Assembly: GCA_903831635.1 (NCBI GenBank)
Contig: CAIKYN010000066.1
Coordinates: 1 to 5,971 of the forward strand
DNA: 5,971 nucleotides
Source: an uncultured Spartobacteria bacterium
Lineage (GTDB): Bacteria > Verrucomicrobiota > Verrucomicrobiia > Chthoniobacterales > UBA6821
Direction: 5' to 3'
In this document: one piece after another, positions 1 to 5,971 of the stretch
How the letters are laid out: the number at the start of each line of letters is the position of its first letter
How positions within the stretch are numbered: the first letter of the stretch is position 1
Made by a program: the position numbers and the translations under genes
Notes under the pieces: model-generated
Seen by the model: the letters and a program-made list of their open reading frames with translations, nothing else
Databases searched by the model: none
What the model was told of the DNA's origin: nothing

Positions 1-23
1 CCAGCGATCTTTCCCGAACAGTC

Positions 24-575
24 GTGCCAGCCATCATGCTCTTGCTTGTCGGCACCTTCTTCCGAGTGCTCCGTGTCGATCTGGCGCCCCAGACGTTGCC
101 GAATTTTTCCCCCCTGATGGCGGCGGCTCTTTGCGGCGCGGTCTTCATTCCGGGTTGGCTAGGCCTGGTGGTACCCGTGGCGGCCCTTCTGATTTCAGAC
201 GCCTTGCTGAATCTTCACTATGGAGTCCCTCTCATCTCCTCCCAGCTTCTCTGGACATTGCCTGGTTATCTCATCGCGGTCGGGCTTGGCTGGATGATCC
301 GTGAACGCCGCGGCGGCCTGCTCCCGATTCTTGCCGGAACGCTGATCACTTCACTTGCCTTTTACCTCATTACGAACACTGGTAGCTGGCTCGGTCTCAC
401 GGCCTATCCTCAGAATTTCGCCGGATGGATCCAGTCACTGACCACTGGTCTTCCCGGCTATGCCCCAACATGGAGCTTCTTTCGCAACAGCCTTGTGAGC
501 GATCTCCTCTTTGCGGCCTTCTTTGTGGCCATCGAGCGGGGCTTGGCGACGCGTAAAGCCGTGGCGATTGCCTGA
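24..575 (+). CDS. DUF6580 family multi-pass inner-membrane protein, putative transport protein (5' end uncertain)
   Basis: This is a 183-residue, very hydrophobic protein if read from the GTG at 24; an ATG follows at 36. The frame has no stop back to the left edge, so translation may begin outside the window. Neither start has a clear ribosome binding site. About six membrane segments are visible, near residues 2-16, 30-44, 45-62, 73-91, 97-118 and 152-171. Features I associate with DUF6580 are PNFSP (27-31) near the N-terminus, a LLISDALL segment (55-62), TNTGSW (117-122), and a C-terminal GLPGYAPTW followed by FFRNSLVSDLLF. The family is small, about 170-200 residues, so the length fits. 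It is of unknown function; its size and topology resemble substrate-binding (S) components of ECF vitamin transporters, but no substrate can be read from the sequence. It ends 4 bases before the stop of the convergent esterase-like gene. Family assignment is fairly sure; function is not. Confidence 0.8.
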   Translation: MPAIMLLLVGTFFRVLRVDLAPQTLPNFSPLMAAALCGAVFIPGWLGLVVPVAALLISDALLNLHYGVPLISSQLLWTLPGYLIAVGLGWMIRERRGGLLPILAGTLITSLAFYLITNTGSWLGLTAYPQNFAGWIQSLTTGLPGYAPTWSFFRNSLVSDLLFAAFFVAIERGLATRKAVAIA

Positions 576-579
576 GATG

Positions 580-1248
580 TCAGCGTCCGGCGAGCCAGCG
601 CAGTGCGGGACCGATTCTCTGCTCCCAAGAGCTGATCTCTTGGAACCCTCCGTTCACTCGACAAATCTCAAACTCGACCCCGTCTTTCCAGCCTCTGGTA
701 CGAAGCAGGGCCCCGAGATCTCGATGATACGGCTCATAGCACTCATCGAGGCCGATTGTGCCATAGTCGAAGAAGACTCGAATGCCCATAGGGAGGGACT
801 TCCTCTCCTCGAGATCGAGGAGCATCGGAGAGTGGGGAGGGGGCGCTCCCTCCACTCCCTCGAACGAGGTCGAGAGGCAGCACGCGGCACCAAAGAGTTC
901 GGGTTGATCGAGCAGGGTACGAAAAGCAGTCACCGCGGCATGACCCGTTCCTCCGATCCAACGAGCCAGGGGGGAGTCAAGTACTCGGAATTGATCAGAA
1001 AGAGTATCAATGATGGCAATCGGATTGATGGGATTGGAGGGGGTTTCCGCCGCCGCCACCTCCGCCACGATCATCTGAGGCAGCATTCCTTCCGCGTGCA
1101 GTCCGGCGATCGCTTCCGGGGCCTTCAGTCCCTGGGTCAGCATCAGCAGAATCGGGAATTTCCGGTGGGGTGTCTGGCTGTAGGAAGTCGGCAGGAACAC
1201 AGAGACCTCTTTTCCCTCAACCATGATTGTTTCGGTAGCTTCCAGCAT
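580..1248 (-). CDS. Esterase-like alpha/beta-hydrolase-fold protein, probably catalytically inactive
   Basis: From the ATG at 1248 the protein has 222 residues. The same frame also offers ATGs at 1224, 1314 and 1368; the last two touch or enter metH, so I chose 1248, just before the conserved VEGKEVSVFLP strand. The body follows the putative esterase (PF00756, esterase D-like) plan: an N-terminal beta strand with FLP and a YS loop, a central nucleophile-elbow region, then DQPELFGA, a strand with FFDYGTIGLDE (about 159-169) and CYEPYH, and a C-terminal GGFQEISSW motif. The elbow reads WIGGTGHAA (97-105) where the family has GxSxGG, so no serine is present. The usual histidine before the acid/Trp motif is Phe202. 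The acidic residues of the DYGTIGLDE loop remain. The reading frame is intact and codon use matches metH, so it looks maintained rather than decayed. No signal peptide is evident, so it is probably cytosolic. Its role is unknown. It is convergent with the DUF6580 gene and divergent from metH. Confidence 0.75.
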   Translation of the reverse strand: MLEATETIMVEGKEVSVFLPTSYSQTPHRKFPILLMLTQGLKAPEAIAGLHAEGMLPQMIVAEVAAAETPSNPINPIAIIDTLSDQFRVLDSPLARWIGGTGHAAVTAFRTLLDQPELFGAACCLSTSFEGVEGAPPPHSPMLLDLEERKSLPMGIRVFFDYGTIGLDECYEPYHRDLGALLRTRGWKDGVEFEICRVNGGFQEISSWEQRIGPALRWLAGR

Positions 1249-1312
1249 CGCCCATCCGTACCATTCCCCAACTCCTTCTCCAACCTGTAAAGCAGCTTCA
1301 ATGATGATCTCC

Positions 1313-5059
<3,747 letters not shown>

Positions 5060-5102
5060 AGGAGGCTTGTTCTTTTAGCGCGGAGGTTTGTTGCTGCTCG
5101 AT

Positions 5103-5123
5103 AGGCGTAGGACTACTACGCCT
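5103..5123 (+). terminator. Hairpin downstream of metH, possible terminator or 3' end stabiliser
   Basis: A perfect 8-bp inverted repeat (AGGCGTAG / CTACGCCT) with a 5-base loop starts 43 bases after the metH stop codon. Its position suits the end of the metH transcript. It is not followed by a T-run, so it is not a textbook intrinsic terminator; it may act with Rho or as an RNA-end stabiliser. The structure is seen directly, the role is inferred. Confidence 0.4.
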
Positions 5124-5165
5124 TACCGACTTCTAAGCCCAACGCGAAAACGTATCTAGTGGTCC

Positions 5166-5186
5166 AAACCTAAAATCTAGGTTTTT
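5166..5186 (+). terminator. AT-rich hairpin with T-run, possible weak terminator between converging genes
   Basis: A 7-bp perfect inverted repeat (AAACCTA / TAGGTTT) with a 5-base loop is followed by two more T residues, giving five T in a row at 5182-5186. On the plus strand this resembles a weak intrinsic terminator about 105 bases after metH. The stop codon of the small minus-strand gene (5170-5172) lies in its left arm, so it sits where two converging transcripts would end. The stem is AT-rich and weak, so the assignment is tentative. Confidence 0.3.
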
Positions 5187-5400
5187 CAAACCACCATTTT
5201 TTCAGTGCTGTTAAAAAGCAAATGACTCCTGCAAAAATGAACAGCCACATAACAGTTTGAGCATCAAGAGTGTTTGCCAAACCTACGCTGTACCAGAGAA
5301 CACTTGTTGGATTGCAAATAAGATAAATGCTGCCGGAGATAATCCAGCAGAGACAACCTAAGAGAATGAATCCACTAGCTTGCGAGGGGGATTTCGACAT
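5170..5400 (-). CDS. Small hypothetical two-helix membrane protein
   Basis: This 76-residue frame begins at an ATG (5398-5400) and I do not recognise a family. Two hydrophobic stretches are clear: about residues 9-29 (SGFILLGCLCWIISG and onward) and 50-66 (VMWLFIFAGVICFLTAL). A polar linker lies between them (ANTLDAQT), and the tail is basic and aromatic (KKWWFEKPRF). A short polar N-terminus followed by two helices and a positive C-terminus is plausible for a real small inner-membrane protein, with both ends likely cytoplasmic by the positive-inside rule. No Shine-Dalgarno sequence is visible upstream. The DNA is clearly more AT-rich and its codons differ from metH, so it may be acquired or fast-evolving, or a chance frame. 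It converges with metH, and its stop overlaps a small hairpin. Confidence 0.5.
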   Translation of the reverse strand: MSKSPSQASGFILLGCLCWIISGSIYLICNPTSVLWYSVGLANTLDAQTVMWLFIFAGVICFLTALKKWWFEKPRF

Positions 5401-5531
5401 GTCGGATATTTAGCAAGAAGCTATGTTTTTCTTTGGGTTCGTGGACTTGAAGCTCAGAGAAATGCCTTAGCGCAGGCTTGGTCTGGATCAGTGCAGAATC
5501 AAGAATTTCCTTCCGGATCGATTATTCTGCT

Positions 5532-5550
5532 CTCTGCGTCTCCGCGTTTG
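5532..5550. repeat. CTCTGCGTCTCCGCG-type intergenic repeat-like motif
   Basis: The stretch contains two tandem copies of a degenerate TCTSYGCG unit (CTCTGCG, then TCTCCGCG) followed by TTTG. From memory it resembles the CTCTGCGTCTCTGCG phrase that recurs between genes in various bacterial genomes. Within this window it occurs once, so its repeat status cannot be shown here. Confidence 0.3.
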
Positions 5551-5607
5551 CATGCCCGGCCGGTGGTTTGTATCCATTACGTCTGCGGGAGATTTTATAG
5601 TCTTTTC

Positions 5608-5640
5608 CTAACAGCCTACAGCCTCAACCGCTAACAGCCT
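5608..5640. repeat. Short direct repeats (CTAACAGCCT twice, ACAGCCT three times)
   Basis: A 10-base direct repeat, CTAACAGCCT, occurs at 5608-5617 and 5631-5640. The 7-base core ACAGCCT occurs at 5611-5617, 5618-5624 and 5634-5640. The last copy ends 6 bases before the stop codon of the minus-strand phoH-type gene. The repeats are seen directly. They could be a decayed tandem repeat or part of a dispersed intergenic element; no function is implied. Confidence 0.5.
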
Positions 5641-5646
5641 TCCTTA

Positions 5647-5971
5647 CTACATCAACGTCGCGCCCATTTCGGCAAGTGGGCTGCGTTCGCCCTTGGTGAG
5701 GGAGATGTGGGCGGTGAGTTTCTGGCCGCGAAGTTTATTGCGGGTGTGGACGAGGCCGTTGGAGCGGCGGTCGACATAGGGATTATCGATCTGCGCAGGA
5801 TCGCCGACCATGACGAGTTTGGACCCCTTTGACATACGGGTGACGACAGTCTTGGCCTCGAGTGGGGTGAGTTGCTGGGCTTCGTCGAGGACGAAGAAGC
5901 GGTTCGGGATGGAGCGGCCACGGATGTAGCAGAGGGCCTCGATCTCAAGGAGTCCCCGCTGGATGAGCTGC
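5647..5971 (-). CDS. PhoH-family ATPase (PIN/PhoH, YlaK-like), C-terminal part; 5' end beyond window
   Basis: The frame enters from the right edge and ends at a TAG (5647-5649), giving the last 107 residues. They match the C-terminal part of the PhoH ATPase domain: IRGRSIPNRFF, then the Walker B-type motif FVLDEAQQLTPLEAK, VVTRMS, the sensor-like KLVMVGDPAQID, NPYVDRRSNGL, and a closing KGERSPLAEM segment. The IRGRSIPN and GDPxQID-xPY-D-xSNGL pattern is that of the longer PhoH-like proteins with an N-terminal PIN nuclease domain (B. subtilis YlaK type). The PIN domain and Walker A would lie outside the window, so that architecture is inferred. Such proteins are thought to act as nucleotide-dependent RNA helicase/nuclease factors in the cytosol. 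The Walker B run has Gln-Gln where Gln-Asn is more usual. An ATG inside the frame at 5835 is only the Met of VTRMS and is not a start. Confidence 0.93.
   Translation of the reverse strand, partial: QLIQRGLLEIEALCYIRGRSIPNRFFVLDEAQQLTPLEAKTVVTRMSKGSKLVMVGDPAQIDNPYVDRRSNGLVHTRNKLRGQKLTAHISLTKGERSPLAEMGATLM

Larger units (their letters stand above)
5401..5646. other. Gene-less interval with short repeats
   Basis: No convincing coding region is seen here. An 84-codon plus-strand frame (5380-5634) crosses it, but its translation has no recognisable domain and it overlaps the small membrane protein on the other strand. The interval should contain the promoter of the minus-strand small gene and the 3' end of the phoH-type transcript. 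No T-run hairpin was found directly after the phoH stop. The only structure I see is a set of short repeats, listed separately. Confidence 0.5.

Noticed and set aside
511..1290. Long plus-strand frame across the esterase-like gene
   Set aside because: Its translation is rich in Arg, His, Gly and Ser with no domain, and it is antisense to a protein with clear family motifs; it is a shadow of that gene.
1230..1300. Sigma70-like promoter elements upstream of metH
   Set aside because: Only a poor -10-like TGTAAA (1286-1291) was seen, with no convincing -35 at the right distance, so no promoter is called.
1223..1312. Longer N-terminus for MetH starting at the ATG at 1223
   Set aside because: The extra 30 residues are Pro/Ser-rich, match nothing expected at a MetH N-terminus, and lie antisense to the start of the esterase-like gene. 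A start at 1301-1313 gives the normal short lead into LLDGAMGT.
5061..5092. Imperfect direct repeat GGAGGCTTGTT / GGAGGTTTGTT just after metH
   Set aside because: It is two short copies matching at 10 of 11 bases, spaced 21 bases apart, with no further copies or flanking structure; it could be chance.
5380..5634. 84-codon plus-strand frame between metH and the phoH-type gene
   Set aside because: It has no recognisable domain, no ribosome binding site, overlaps the more protein-like minus-strand frame, and runs through the short repeats.

Overview
The window reads as ordinary chromosomal DNA of a moderately GC-rich Gram-negative bacterium. The most likely source is a member of the Verrucomicrobiota or a related PVC-group lineage. 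That placement is an inference from the style of the DUF6580 membrane protein, a full-length cobalamin-dependent MetH, a PIN/PhoH-type ATPase and the lack of strong Shine-Dalgarno sites. No rRNA or tRNA gene is present to confirm it.

Layout, left to right. (1) About 24-575 (+) is a DUF6580 multi-pass membrane protein whose frame is open to the left edge, so its true start may lie outside. (2) About 580-1248 (-) is an esterase-like alpha/beta-hydrolase-fold protein. It converges on the DUF6580 gene with a 4-base gap and appears to have lost its nucleophilic serine and catalytic histidine. (3) 1313-5059 (+) is a complete metH (about 1248 aa), divergent from the esterase-like gene, with every metal, cobalamin and AdoMet signature I could check intact. 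(4) 5060-5646 is a visibly AT-richer interval. It holds two small hairpins, a candidate two-helix membrane protein on the minus strand (5170-5400), and a gene-less stretch (5401-5646) with short repeats. (5) 5647-5971 (-) is the C-terminal 107 residues of a PhoH-family ATPase that continues past the right edge.

Functionally, metH dominates: it regenerates methionine and tetrahydrofolate from homocysteine and methyl-THF using cobalamin. Its neighbours do not form an obvious operon with it. The esterase-like gene is divergent, the DUF6580 gene is separated from metH by it, and the phoH and small membrane-protein genes face metH. A link between the DUF6580 protein and vitamin uptake is only a hypothesis. 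I saw no CRISPR array, transposase, tRNA or recognisable riboswitch. The most notable observations are the apparently dead esterase, the very tight divergent start region of metH, and the small AT-rich island with repeats. None of them amounts to a clear new system.
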